A stretch of DNA of 7,005 bases, taken from NCBI GenBank assembly GCA_902497215.1, contig CABVEH010000059.1, forward strand, positions 1-7,005, read 5' to 3'. This document shows positions 7,005 to 7,005 of this stretch, piece after piece; positions within the stretch are counted from its first letter, which is position 1, and each line of letters begins with the position of its first letter. The notes beneath the pieces were generated by a model. That model was not told where the DNA came from, did not search any database, and saw only the letters and a list, made by a program, of their open reading frames with translations. Origin of the DNA: an uncultured Eggerthellaceae bacterium (GTDB lineage: Bacteria > Actinomycetota > Coriobacteriia > Coriobacteriales > Eggerthellaceae). Both the position numbers and the translations under genes were made by a program.

Positions 7005-7005
7005 G

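Overview
The window is a compact, single-strand (+), GC-rich gene cluster. I read it as the core of a Gram-positive-type Pel exopolysaccharide operon, in the order pelD–pelE–pelA(deacetylase-like)–pelF–pelG. Almost every base is coding, the genes overlap or lie within 9 nt of each other, and the cluster continues off the 5' edge. There is no stretch of more than 300 bases without a gene. The only non-coding sequence of note is the last 38 nt, which holds a hairpin-forming palindrome.

Organism: the Pel genes that serve the Gram-negative outer membrane (pelB, pelC) and the GH166 hydrolase part of PelA are not seen. This matches the pelDEA(DA)FG clusters known from bacilli, clostridia, streptococci and actinobacteria. 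The high GC content, GTG as well as ATG starts, and frequent AGG arginine and ATA isoleucine codons would suit a high-GC anaerobic actinobacterium such as a member of the Coriobacteriia. That assignment is inference, and other high-GC Gram-positives are possible.

Layout: (1) 1–1479 is one open frame. Its first ~70 residues look like the C-terminal end of an extended short-chain dehydrogenase/epimerase, and it runs without a stop into a complete PelD (four membrane helices, coiled coil, GAF, degenerate GGDEF with an RxxD c-di-GMP I-site). (2) 1489–2451 is PelE (two membrane helices plus a TPR-like helical domain). (3) 2451–4154 is a membrane-anchored PelA deacetylase-family protein (DUF2194-like). 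It keeps the Asp-Asp motif but has lost the metal-binding histidines. (4) 4158–5603 is the GT4-type glycosyltransferase PelF. (5) 5591–6967 is the 12-helix membrane protein PelG.

Working model (inference from the Pel family): the epimerase domain supplies UDP-GalNAc at the membrane, PelF polymerises it, and PelG with PelD and PelE forms the transport and regulatory complex. c-di-GMP bound to PelD switches synthesis on. The extracellular PelA-like protein handles the emerging chain. The two points that depart most from a textbook Pel operon are the SDR–PelD fusion and the apparently dead deacetylase. Together they suggest a fully acetylated Pel variant whose precursor supply is physically tied to its c-di-GMP receptor.
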